A stretch of 64,000 nt of DNA. Origin: Apteryx mantelli (Eukaryota > Chordata > Aves > Apterygiformes > Apterygidae). Positions 23,329 to 34,402 of the stretch are shown piece by piece (position 1 is the stretch's first letter; each line of letters starts with the position of its first letter). The stretch lies in the NCBI RefSeq assembly GCF_036417845.1, contig NW_027118693.1, forward strand, positions 2,490,001 through 2,554,000, written 5' to 3'. The notes under the pieces were generated by a model, which worked only from the letters and a program-made list of their open reading frames with translations, was not told the DNA's origin and did not search any database. The position numbers and the translations under genes are program-made.

Positions 23329-25870
23329 CTCCACCCCTTGACTGACAGAGATGTGGTACTGGTGCCATCAGCGTGCGGACAAGGTTCAGACTTGCCTTTC
23401 TGGTATTAGCCTAACTAAACAGCTAAGATGTACAAGCAACTAAATCATAGCGAATATACATACATACAGTAAATTATAACCTGTATGAACACAAAAGTGA
23501 TCAGCCCAGAAGACCAGGAGCATAATGCATTTTCCCCATAGTCCTTAATTTGACAGCCCTGATGACAGTCGCTGCCAGGGGGTGTCCCACACTGATTCTT
23601 TGGACTTTACATCGTGTAGTCCTTGAAGTAGGCTCTTTATCTTGTGGATGTTGGGTTTGATGCGCTCACCACAGTTCTGTCGGTGTCCCAACTGCCATCA
23701 GCATACAGGATTAGGATGGAGAGCAGCAATGTCGCGGCTCCATCCGGCATATTCATCAGGTCACGGTTGTCTGAGCGAGAGTCTCCTAGAGGGGAAATAG
23801 ACTGGGACACTTTCCCCTTTAATTAGTCCCGGGTGGGTGTCTCCTGGCCCATCAGCAATAATTTTCCCTTCCGGCTGTTCAGATTTAGCCAGATCATGCA
23901 CCCACACAGCACGCCCTGTAGACTCAAAACCACCTGGTTGCTGGGCTGCAAGGAATCTGTTCCCTGGATAGTGGGGACCCCTATCTGCTCACATATCAGT
24001 TGGGCTGTTTGGTCTCCCTGTGTACATCGCAGGGGTTGGGATCAGGTGTAATGGATCGCAACCTTCACCTCCTCAAGGTGGTTTGAGTAGATGACTCCTG
24101 CCTTGATGCCCCCCCCTCCTGGAGAGCTAAACTAGTACAGGGCACCACGTGACCCTAATACCTTTGAGGTATGGTGATGGCCAACACCAAACTCACAAGA
24201 TGACAGCTTTCCGATTCTAGGGTTCTTTCTTTGTGCGACAGTCGCAGACCCAAGCCTGCACTGCGGGGCATGGCTTGCCTGGGGAGGCAGGCTCGGGGGT
24301 GCAGCCGTTGCACTCTAAGCACACGCGGCCCCTCCTTGGATTCCCCCTGGACATGAGCATATGGGGTAGAGGCACGCGCTGGGCGGTCATTGAGGCAGGC
24401 AGTTGCCTGACAAATGTTTTGCTCCAACCTGTGAGGGTACCAGGAGGGGACAGTTTGCACAGCTGCTCTTTGAGCAGCCCGTTCATTCGCTCTATCAATC
24501 CTGCCCCTTGCGGATGGCAGGGTATGTGATATGTCCAGGCTATTCCTCTCTCTCCAGCCCAATTTTGAATGTCATTCCCTGTGAAATGAGTGCCCTGATC
24601 ACTTTGGACTTCCACCTGGGAGCCATATAACCCTATCAAGCCTTCTAATGCCTTAATGCTGTGAGCCTGGGTAGCTGCGGCGCAGGAGTGGGTGTACAAT
24701 AGACCAGAGCAGGTATCTACAGAGCTCAGGACATATCTGTGCCACTGGCTCTCCGGTAAAGGTCCAATATAATCAATTTGCCAGACATAGAAAGGCTTTT
24801 GTCCTCTGTGGCTATAATGCTTTTTGGTGTGCAACCACTGTGGAGCTGAGCGGGTACAAGGGGGGCAACGCTGCCTGGCCTGTTTTTGTGCCGCTGGCAG
24901 CTGCCCCTCTGTGCACGCTGCTGGCAGGGCAGTGGGTGTCGCGGGTCCCCCACTGCGCTCTCCGGGCTGCTCGCCGTGCTCCCCCACCGCCGGGGGCTGC
25001 GTGCGCTGCTCAGGCTGCAGCTGCAGCCACCGCTGGAGCAGCTCTGCACTGGGTTTTCTGTCCACCTCCCCCCATGGCACGCCAGCTTGCAGCAGGTCTT
25101 GGGACATAGTGCCACGACTCACCCTTTCTTTCTTTTTCACGTCCACACTTTCCCGACTTCCTATCTCTGCTAATGGAGGACACCTCTGCTAACTGAGATG
25201 GAAGCGCTGCAACTTCCCCCACCATACCTGCCCCCCCACCAATCACAGGTAGCACCATTGCTTTAAGATGGGGTGGGGCAGTTTGCAGCATCCTAGTCCA
25301 GATGGTTTTGCTCATGGGGATCTGATCTGGTCTGGTAAACTCAGAGGAGTAAATTCCAGACAGCATTCCTAATTGCCGCAGTTGGTTTATTCCTGCTGCG
25401 ATAGCAGTCCACCTGGTGAGCCCGTCATCGATGTCCACAGCAGTCAGCCAGGTTCACCGCACCATGCCCAGCACCCGCTCCATTAGGGAGGGAAAAATTT
25501 CCGGTTTTGCTGCTGCAGGGTGCGGAGGGTGTTGCGCAGCCTGGCAACCTGGCACAAAGCCCCCGTCTTATCAAGTTCCCCTCTAATAAAATAAACCACA
25601 TCTGACCCAGCATCCCACAACCTTAACAGCCACTCTAGTAACCCTTCACGGGGCTGCTGCCTGTAGCGCCCCTGCTTATCCTGCAGCTCCGATGCTTTAA
25701 AATCACTAGTAGTTGTGGTTCCCTTCAAGCTGACTGCATGCAGTCTGGTAAACCGCTGCTCTGCCACTGGCCGGGCAGCTGCCTCCCCCTCATGCTCCGG
25801 GTCTGACTCCAAACCAGGGAGGTCGTCACAGTCCCAGATATTGCCATCCCAAATATTCATTCACCACTTC
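22880..25870 (-). mobile_element. ERV-L (class III) endogenous retrovirus relic
   Basis: This is an old ERV-L fossil on the minus strand. Recognisable parts, from high to low coordinates, are a gag-like stretch (about 25.05-25.86 kb) and an integrase-like stretch (about 24.3-24.8 kb, with WQIDYIGPLPE and a QSDQGTHFTG catalytic-core block as in ERV-L integrases). After these come a 3' non-env segment and an LTR (about 22.88-23.33 kb) preceded by a purine tract. I recognised no reverse-transcriptase part. It is broken in several places. No partner LTR was identified near 25.87 kb, where the sequence changes abruptly to AT-rich DNA. ERV-L elements normally lack env, which fits. Age is not measurable here but looks old. 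Confidence 0.8.
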
Positions 25871-27533
25871 TAATTTTTCAAATATACTTCAGAAAGGAAA
25901 CAGATGGGTCTTTTCTAAAGTAGTCATAAATGCACTCTGTAGTACTGAATACACCCTTTTTGACAAAAAGAAATGAAAAATGGAAAGGCTACATCTCTGA
26001 TTACTATGGTATACTAACCAAAGTTAGTGCAAGTCTGTACTACTTTTAGAATGACAGCGTATGAAGCAAAAAAAAAAACAAAATAAACCATGCATTTCTC
26101 TTTAATGGTAACTCCTTTATACAACTAAAACTGGAGACCATAAAAACAAGCACTCAGAAGTACCATCTTCTGCATCTGAAATATAGTCTATCTAAGAAAG
26201 AAAACACATGGAAGCTAATATCAAAGGTAATTCACAGGTGGTAGGAAATGCAAAGAGCAACAAAATACATTTTAGTGTTTACAGAATGCTTTGTCTTTTT
26301 TTTTTTTTTTTTTTTTTAACATATATTCTCCATGATTTCCAGCCCGTATTTGATTTGGGCCTTCCTGTCCCGTGAGCTGATGCTTAACCAAAGATAGAAG
26401 ACATTCCAGATGTCTTGTGAAACACATATAAATATGCAGCTTAAATGATTTAGATCATAACAGGTCACCTTTCAGGAAGGGTTCCTTGGAGGAGTTTATT
26501 GAAGATAACCTTCTGAGATCTGTCAAATCCCAAGTTTTCTTAGACGAGAGGCATAGCAGTTGCCTCTCTCCCCTGTTAATAAAGGCTTATTGGGGGGTAC
26601 TAGCAATAAACATGATTGGTGTGGACACTCCTTTCTTCTAATATGGCAGTATTCTAGAAACTCTTTGCTTGTAAGGCAGTAGTATCCCCCACTTAGCACT
26701 TAACCATCCAAGTAACTCCCCAGTGCAGTGAAATAAGGGGCTGGGGGGGCGGGGTGGGCAGACAGGGTCCTGATCTCTCCCTGCCAAAGGGCTCCCTCCT
26801 TGGGCATCTCTGCTGCAACCTGCACGCTGCGCACTGCCCTGGGCACCAACACAAGACAGCCAGCGGCTGACATCCAGGAGCAGACCACAGAGAACAGTCT
26901 TGACACGGTGAGATATTTTTCTCTAACATAGTTAACAAGGAAACGGTCTTGTCATGATGGAGCGCTCAGAGGAACTCTTGTGAGTGGCAATGCCACAGTC
27001 ATTACCTTTCCAAATGGGCAAATAAGGAAAACTTCCCAAGACAAAGTATTTCTTCAGGAAAGAATTGGCCTCTTACAACCACTTCTCCCAGATGCGCATA
27101 CTACAGTGAGTGAGGTTGCAAGGCCTCAGAGCTTATTACTGAGCTGAAAACAAAGCAAATCCCAACATTGCTTTTGGACCCTGAAAATACTTGCCTGATG
27201 CTCAAGCACTTTCCTCTAAGTCAGCAAGAAATACTTGTAGGGTCATAGCTGAGGATCAGCTTGCAAAGTTGAAGCGGTTTTATGCAGATAACTCTGCAAG
27301 GCTCCCCCCAGAGTTATGGTCCTCACCTTTGCACATGCTCCTCTCTTCTCTGAGGGAGTTGTTTCTAACCTGGCAGGTCAGCTGTCCATCTCAGCTGAGC
27401 ACATTTCGCAATGTGTCACTAGGTTGGCTGAGGCCTGCAGTTTGTGAAACTCTTGCCAGGATCTCCTGCCAGGATGACCTAACTAAACCCCCAGGTTCAG
27501 CTGCTCAGAGACAAGTAGCACCACCAGCACCCA
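25871..27533. other. intergenic, no gene seen
   Basis: AT-rich up to about 26.65 kb, including a T-run of about 22 bases at 26296-26317, then more GC-rich. No gene, no recognised repeat. Confidence 0.4.
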
Positions 27534-28200
27534 AGCCATGGGCCTGCTGCTGGTCTATCAGCTGCTAAGGCAGGCGTGACCTTGCATGCACATGCCCCAG
27601 CCAGGAGCCTGCTGCTAGCCTCTCAGAGGCTGAGACAGAAGTGACCTCCCAAGCAAGAACACAAACCTTCTCCATCAGAGAAGCTGAAAGGCCATCAGCA
27701 GCCGTGTGGGCTTGGGAGATGATTGTAAGATGATCGCCTCTGGCTGAGCAGCTGATAGGCCAGCACTTGGCTAATGCTTGGGGCAATTGGTTGTGAGGTC
27801 ACTTCTGCCTGAAGACCTGATAAACCACCAAGAGGCACAGGGCTGGGATGTTGATGGTGAGGTCATTTAGAACTGAGCGGCTGAGAGGCCAGAAACAGTT
27901 GCAGGGCTTGGATGGTGACTGTGAGATCACTTCTATCTCCGCCGCTGACAGGCCAGCAGCAGGCACATGGCTCACATGGTGATTGTGAGGTCATTTCTGA
28001 GTATGTGACTGGATGGAAGCAAGAGCATGCTGATGTCATTTCCCTAAGAGAAGGAGAAAGATGAGCAGCAGGCCCCCTGGCTTGGCAGGTGCTTATGAGG
28101 TCTGTTGTGTCTGGTCAGCTGAAAGGCCAGCGGGAGGCTGATGGGTGGGGACATTTTTGTGAGATCAGTTGTGTTTCAGGAGCTCATAGGCCATGAGAAA
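27534..28200. repeat. decayed relatives of the 65-bp satellite, orientation switches
   Basis: Units share the satellite landmarks. 27534-27660 reads plus ('ctatcag', 'agaagtgacctcc'). From about 27690 to 28200 the landmarks are reversed ('ctgataggcc', 'gtgaggtcacttctgcct', 'gtgaggtcatttctg'). Copies are strongly diverged and vary in length, unlike the array at 48-50 kb, so this is an old piece of the same family holding both orientations head to head. Confidence 0.7.
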
Positions 28201-28296
28201 TTCCAGAAGAAGAGCCCATGTGGTATGGGAGCAAGCCAGGAGGAGAAAACCCATGCCCTGTGATCTGTGGCAAAAATGCTGTGATCGGTGGCACAA

Positions 28297-28531
28297 GGTC
28301 CAATGGTGGCCAGTTACTAGCAACATCCCTCAGTGATCAACGCCTAGGGCAACGCTCTCTAACTTCTACATTAATGCCATAGGATGGAGCACACTCTCAG
28401 CACGTTTGTAGACAATGCGCAATTGAGGGGAGCCCCAGAGCAACCTCGTCCAGTTCCCTCTGCTTTGAGCGTGGGGTGGGACTAGGTGACCTCCCGAGGT
28501 CTCATCCACCCTAAGTGCTGTGATTCTGTGA
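28297..28531 (+). mobile_element. CR1 LINE fragment with internal deletion
   Basis: The left part matches the CR1 RT region ('ggccagttactag', 'catccctca', 'ttctacattaatg', 'cactctcagcacgtttg'). It jumps at about 28440 to the 3' UTR ('gactaggtgacctcc') and the terminal 'tgtgattctgtga'. More than 500 bases of normal CR1 sequence are absent between them. Old and non-coding. Confidence 0.75.
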
Positions 28532-28678
28532 ATCTTTCCTGGGAGATCTCGGTAAAGGCAGCATAGGCAGAGGAAGAAGAAAGGACAGAGAGGCAGAAGA
28601 AGAGATAGGAAATATGTCAGTTTAAAAATAGTACTTCCTCAGAACAAAGTTTCGCCATTCAGAGTGTTGGGAAGAAAG

Positions 28679-28732
28679 GTATATATATATATGCATATAT
28701 ATATATTTGCATATATATATGCAATTCAGGGA
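28679..28732. repeat. (AT)n repeat with TGCA interruptions
   Basis: Alternating AT interrupted by GC steps, self-complementary over most of its length and so able to extrude a hairpin. Confidence 0.9.
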
Positions 28733-31700
28733 GCAAATACTATAATTCATGCACATGGTCTTGCCACTAAAAAAGAAAGAAAAGCTTCATTAGAACTGAA
28801 AAAAATATCTGAACTTCTGGAAAGGAATATATAATTTCTTTTCCATTTTTGTATGGAGATATTTTTTGGATAGGTTTTCAGGCCTTTATTCCTTTGCCCA
28901 CATAGAGGGGCTATTGCTGCCCGAAATGCCCAGGGGTACCTGTGTTCCCATGTAGTGCTGGGAAATGTGACCCAGGACCTGCAGGAACCTTTCTGAAGCG
29001 TTAGCTGGTCACCAAGAGAAGTCTCTCAAGACCTCTCAGGAAGAAACCTTCTTTCTCTCCCTTGACTAAAAGGGAAGTCCAGACAACTGCATTAGACAGA
29101 GACAGCTGCACTGAAGGGCTCTGGCATCGGGTGAGACCTGTCTCATCCCTGTTGTCACCTCAAATGGAGTTGCACTTCATTTACTGTGCAGGGAATGCAA
29201 AGGGAGTGCACCTCGATGTTTAGGGACTCCTTTAAGACATCACCACAACACAGGTGTGCTGAGATTTGTGCAAATGTGGCCATCCAAAAACAGAGTGTTT
29301 CATTGAAGCTGGTTGCCCTGCTTCCCCCTATCAGTCGAGAGAGCTCGACACCTCAGAGCAGGAATGTCTCTGCCCAAAGAGTGAGGAGTTGCATGGACTG
29401 TCCCAGGCAGGCAGTGGTTTGGGCCACTAAGCTCTGTGCGAGACATAAAAGTATTTCTTTTTAATGGTGTGGGCCTGATTATAGCAAAAATGTTTAGAAA
29501 ATGTCAATAAAAATGAAACAAGAAAGAAATTTTAAAAAGGATGTAAACAAGGAAATGTTTAGTCACACTTTTCAGTTTTTAACATTCTTTGTTCTTATAG
29601 CCCTCCTTGATTATGTTTTTGTTGTTGTTGTTGTTGCTGGTGGTGTATTTTGTTTCTTAATATACTGGTCTTTAGAGGTGATTTTGGTGGTCTTTGTTAA
29701 GGAAAGTGATTTTCAGAATTGGGGTGGGATGCTGTCACAGGGTCATGGACGTCTGGTGCCATTGTAGGTGCCCTGGTCCCCCCTGCCCAGCTTCCTTCTG
29801 CAGCCCTGAGGGGCTCTGGTGTCCCACAGGTCCCCCGTGAGAGTTGTCAGGCCCAGGCAGGTACCTCAGAGACACCGGGGCCTCTCCAAGTGCTGCTGGG
29901 TGTTTTTTGGGTAGACACCTGAGCCAGGCCTGGAAAGGTGAAGAACTGTTTTCAACATTCCAAAAATATGAACACACTTTCATCAGCAAAAATGATTGAC
30001 TAATGTCAATGTCAATGTTTTCCCATGATGAAATAGTGGAAATTTTCAGGAAGAGTATTAATCTCAGGAGAAGAAATGTTGATCTGTCCCCCTCAGCCTG
30101 CGTTACCACTGCTCTGTCCGTTACGCTGTGGATGTGGTCTTAGTAATCTTTCACATATTTGCACATGTCCTGATTCAGCTGATCATTTCTAAAGGCATCT
30201 TTGCATCAGACTGTCTGGACTTAGGCACTTTCCATAGCTGCCCAGTTTTCCTCCTCCCCCCTTTACTCTTTAGCCATTCAGATACCTCTCAACTCTCTGG
30301 TTGCTGCTCTGAGCTTCAGAGGGTCTGAAGCTTGCCTCGTCTTTCAGGAGTCGTATTGTCTCTTTAGCCAACTCCTTAGTTGTGTTTCCATCTCTCCTTT
30401 CCTATCCATCTGTCAAAAACATCTCGGAAAGTTTTTCTTGTGGAAAGTTGACCTTACTGGAGGCAGCTTGGCCTTAACATATAGTTGGGGAGTGTATTTT
30501 GTATTTTATTAAATTCTATCACCTGTTGTATTTGTTTATTTGCAGTTAAGAAAAATCCTCCTGTGTCTACAACTATTTCTCTAAGGAAAGCAGGTGGGAA
30601 TCAGTACATAGGAGCTGTAGCATTCAGCTACAGACGTGGGTGGAAAAGGTGCGCTCTAAGCCGCCGGTGTCTGATGAGGGAAATGGCAGGGCTGGGGAGG
30701 TGAGGAGGAAGGCTGTCCGTAAACGTCTCACATGAAGGATGCTGCTTTTCCTACATGTCCAGACTTCCTTAGGGAAAATGAATTCCCTTCTTGTCCCCGG
30801 CCACATGTCCTGCCCAGTTAAGAGATGGGAATAGGGGCTTCCAGAGTGAGACACTGCGACCTCTTGCAGATAAACGTCCTCTGATGAGACAAACTGAAGT
30901 GCTGGAATTGGTCTGTCTTCAGTGTTTAGAGAGATCATCAGTGCTTATTTTAGTCTTCCTCAAAGAACATTTCCCAGGAGGAGGGAGTACAAAGGACAAA
31001 TTAAGTCACATCTTCAGCTGGGCCACTGTTCCCAAGGGGGGCCAGGCTCCTGGGACAGAGGGAGCTCCTGGCAACCTGGCAGCACTGCTGAGAGACAGCT
31101 CTGTCCAGGAGCAGTTCTTCTGCAAAGAGCAGCAGGGCTCCAGGCACTACCTGCAAGTGCCAAGATGAGATGAAGAAGATGAGCAAGATGAGTGAGACAG
31201 AAGTTCAAGGCAATCAGGAGTGGGTAGACGGCTGAGAGCTCACTGGAGGAGAAATCTTCACAGCCCCTAACACAGTAAGTCTCTGGCTGCAGGGCAATGC
31301 AGCTGAGGCATCCTGAGGTTTTCTCTAAAGCTAGCACATCCCATGGCTGATAGGGTCAGTCAGGATGGGTATCCCAGTCCCTCCTGTGTGGGGCAGGAGA
31401 TGCTTTAGAGCAGGGATTCCCAGCCACTCCGTCAGAGGGAAACGGCGTCCTGCTACCTTCTCCCAGGGATGCTGCAGGAGTGTGAAGCAGAGGTGTGCAC
31501 ACAGGTCTGCTCAGGGCTGTAACTCAGAGCAGTGTCTCTGCACCCCAGAGTGCTGTGTGTCCGGGACAGTGACTCTGCCTCCTGCGAGGGTCAGCACTCA
31601 GCCTGCCCAGGGAACTCCCCACGGTGCTGTGGGGAGAAGCTCTGGGTGGGATGATTGACTGCCAGCAGGACATGTTCATTCTCCTGTTGAGAGGGTGCTG

Positions 31701-33466
31701 CATGGGTCAGGCCTGCTCTCAGCTCTGGCTCACCCTGAGAACATTTCTGGAGGGGGCTTTCCAAAAGGAAGGTCGAGACAGGCATACCTGAAAGGGAATC
31801 AGGAGTCTCTGCTTTCAGTTTTATTCTCTTTGTTGGGATCTGTCAGGTTTAAACGGGGGATTGAGACTGCAAAATAGTGACAGTGAGAGAGGAACAAATC
31901 CCTTCATGCACCCCTCAGCCTACAGACAGAACCAGCATCACCTTTGCAGCTTCATCAAGGTTTCTCTCAGATGCTCCTTAGCCCCTGCAAACACCGAGGT
32001 GCCCCTGGGCAGTGCCCTGCCCCCGGGAGGTGTCTGCAGGGCAGAGCTGAGCACCCAGTGGGTGGGATGGGGTCTGTGAGCACTGACATGACATATGGGA
32101 CAGAGAAAGAGCTCCCTGCAGGCACAGCTCCAGGCAACAGAGTCACGGTCAAAGAATGAGAGGAAACTACAAGCTCCAATGTCTCATCTCCTCTCCCAGC
32201 ACAGCCCTCAAGGCTGTGGGGTCCAGGGCATGGGCTGTTTCCTCGCAGATGGACATCCGGAGAGGAGAAACTCCTGAGTGTCCCCTGTCTCTCCATGTCC
32301 CTTCTTCCTTTAGAAGAAATATCATGCTATTGCTGTGTGTTTCCCCACCTGTCCATGCTGCCCTTGTCCTTCCCCTTGGACTCTCTGGGCAGGGGCATTT
32401 CAGATGCAATTCAGACACCAATCCTGCAGGTGCTGCCATGCAGACATGTCCTTGGCATTGAAGTGCCCAAGTGCCCCTCTAAACTGTGGGGCTCCGGGCA
32501 ATGCCATTTGGGGGCTGGGAAGGAGCCAACTCTCTCTTCAGGACACCCCATCTTTAGGATGTCTGACTGTTTCTCGGGGGTGTCTGGCTGAGCTTCAAGT
32601 TGCCCTCCAGAAGGGCACAGCTCTCCCATTGCATCTGCGTGTTATCAAGGTGCCCCATGCAGAAGCCACCTAGATGCTAAGGCTGTGAAAATGCTGCATG
32701 TGGGCAGGTGGAATGACCCCGATGTCTTCCTGGCTAAAAGGGGAGTACTGAGACCTTCCTCAGATACTCTGAGAAAGGCTCCTGGGCTTGGTGATCTGCA
32801 TTTTGAAACTCGATTCCTCTGCTCTCAGCAGTGTCAATTCTTTTTATGGTAACATGAGTGCAAATGTCCTCCGCCTCAGAGGTGCAAGCACAGGGCAGCT
32901 GGGAACAAGACTGATGGACACGCCAGCTCTCCTCGCTCTGCACTAAAGACAGAGTGAAGCCTTTGGCCTCTCAGGAATCACAGCTATTCACTCTAAGTGC
33001 AGCTGCAGTGCTGAGGATCTCTGTCTCCGAGAATCCTCCTCAGGGATGTCAGGGGAATCTAAAAGAAAACAAAAGAATCCTTAAAGCTATTGAAGAGCAC
33101 ACATTGTCTAGAACGGAGAGTGAAGATGCTGGAAAGCCCTTCAACATTATGAGTGGAAGAAATCTGACTAAAACTGTGACTTTGAAAGTTTAGTCACCCA
33201 TGCTCCCATGTTCCCACTGCTGTGGGTCAGGACTGCCCCCTCTGGAGCCCATGGGAAGAGGCCCCTGCTCCTCATGGCAAACTGAGGCAGCACAGAGGGG
33301 AGCTCAAGCCATGGAGCTCAGTGATGCTCCTGGCAAGATGAGGGTAGATAATGTGTATGCTTGGGGGGGGAGGTTCTGCGCAAAAGTTTTGCTCATACAA
33401 AACTGTCTCCTGTCTTCTCACTGTCTCCTCTTCCTTGAATAGTTCCCATGGGCCCTGAGGGAGCAA
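28733..33466. other. intergenic, 5' flank of family-14 OR
   Basis: No gene is identified. A (GTT)n of six units lies at about 29616-29637. The stretch from 30.6 to 33.4 kb is evenly mixed in composition with many overlapping meaningless frames. A pyrimidine-rich acceptor ending in AG at 33442 lies 24 bases before the OR start and may join an untranslated 5' exon that I could not locate. Confidence 0.45.
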
Positions 33467-34402
33467 ATGTCCAACAGCAGCTCCCCCACTGAGTTCCTGC
33501 TCCGGGCGTTTGTGGACACATGGGAGCTGCAGCTCTTGCACTTCTCGCTCTTCCTGGGCATCTACCTGGCTGCCCTCCTGGGCAACGGCCTCATCATCAC
33601 TGCTGTCGCCTGTGACCACCACCTCCACACCCCTATGTACTTCTTCCTCCTCAACCTCTCTGTTCTGGACCTTTGCTCCATCTCCACCACTGTCCCCAAA
33701 TCCATGGCCAATTCCCTGAGGGACACCAGGGCCATTTCCTACTCAGGATGTGCTGCCCAGGTCTTTCTGTTTCTCTTTTTGTTCTCAACGGAATATTATC
33801 TTCTCACAGTCATGGCCTATGATCGCTTTGTTGCCATCTGCAAACCCCTGCACTACGAGACCCTCATGGGCAGCAGAGCTTGTGTCAAAATGATAGCAGT
33901 TGTCTGGGCCAGTGGTTTTCTCAATGCTGTGCTGCACACTGGAAACACATTTTCCATACCACTCTGCCAAGGCAATGCGGTGGAGCAGTTCTTCTGTGAA
34001 ATTCCCCAGATCCTCAAGCTCTCCTGCTCAGACTCCTACCTCAGGGAAATTGGACTTCTTGTGTTTAGTGTTTGTTTAACCTTTGGATGTTTTGTTTTCA
34101 TTCTTCTGTCCTATGTGCAGATCCTCACAGTCGTGCTGAGGATCCCCTCTGAGCAGGGACGGCACAAAGCCTTTTCCATGTGCCTCCCTCACCTTGCTGT
34201 CGTCTCCCTGTTTGTCAGCACTGTTGTGTTTGCCCATCTGAAGCCCCCTTCCATGTTATCCCCAGCTCATGATCTGGTGGTTGGAGTTCTGTACGTGGTG
34301 GTGCCTCCAACACTGAACCCACTCATCTACAGCTTGAGGAACAAGGAGCTTAAGGGTGCACTGAAGAAACTGATTCAACCGGGACAATGTCAGCACCCAT
34401 AA
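33467..34402 (+). CDS. intact olfactory receptor, family 14 (gamma-c)
   Basis: This 311-residue odorant GPCR is of the OR14 type that is greatly expanded in birds. Visible are sequon NSS (3-5), TEFLL, TM1 with GNGLIIT (39-45), HLHTPMYFFLLNLS (52-65), cysteines 95 and 177, MAYDRFVAICKPLHY (116-130), an EC2 with CQGNAVEQFFCEIP (167-180), LKLSCSD (183-189), RIPSEQGRHKAFSMCLPHL (225-243), and NPLIYSLRNKELKGALKKL (284-302). DRY reads DRF, a tolerated variant. The ATG at 33467 gives the standard OR14 N-terminus MSNSSS; an acceptor AG lies at 33442. No lesion is visible. In birds these are part of large, fast-changing arrays, yet here it stands alone among non-gamma-c ORs. Confidence 0.97.
   Translation: MSNSSSPTEFLLRAFVDTWELQLLHFSLFLGIYLAALLGNGLIITAVACDHHLHTPMYFFLLNLSVLDLCSISTTVPKSMANSLRDTRAISYSGCAAQVFLFLFLFSTEYYLLTVMAYDRFVAICKPLHYETLMGSRACVKMIAVVWASGFLNAVLHTGNTFSIPLCQGNAVEQFFCEIPQILKLSCSDSYLREIGLLVFSVCLTFGCFVFILLSYVQILTVVLRIPSEQGRHKAFSMCLPHLAVVSLFVSTVVFAHLKPPSMLSPAHDLVVGVLYVVVPPTLNPLIYSLRNKELKGALKKLIQPGQCQHP

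Noticed and set aside
24824-25192. Plus-strand frames across the ERV-L relic
   Set aside because: Shadows of the minus-strand gag/integrase region.
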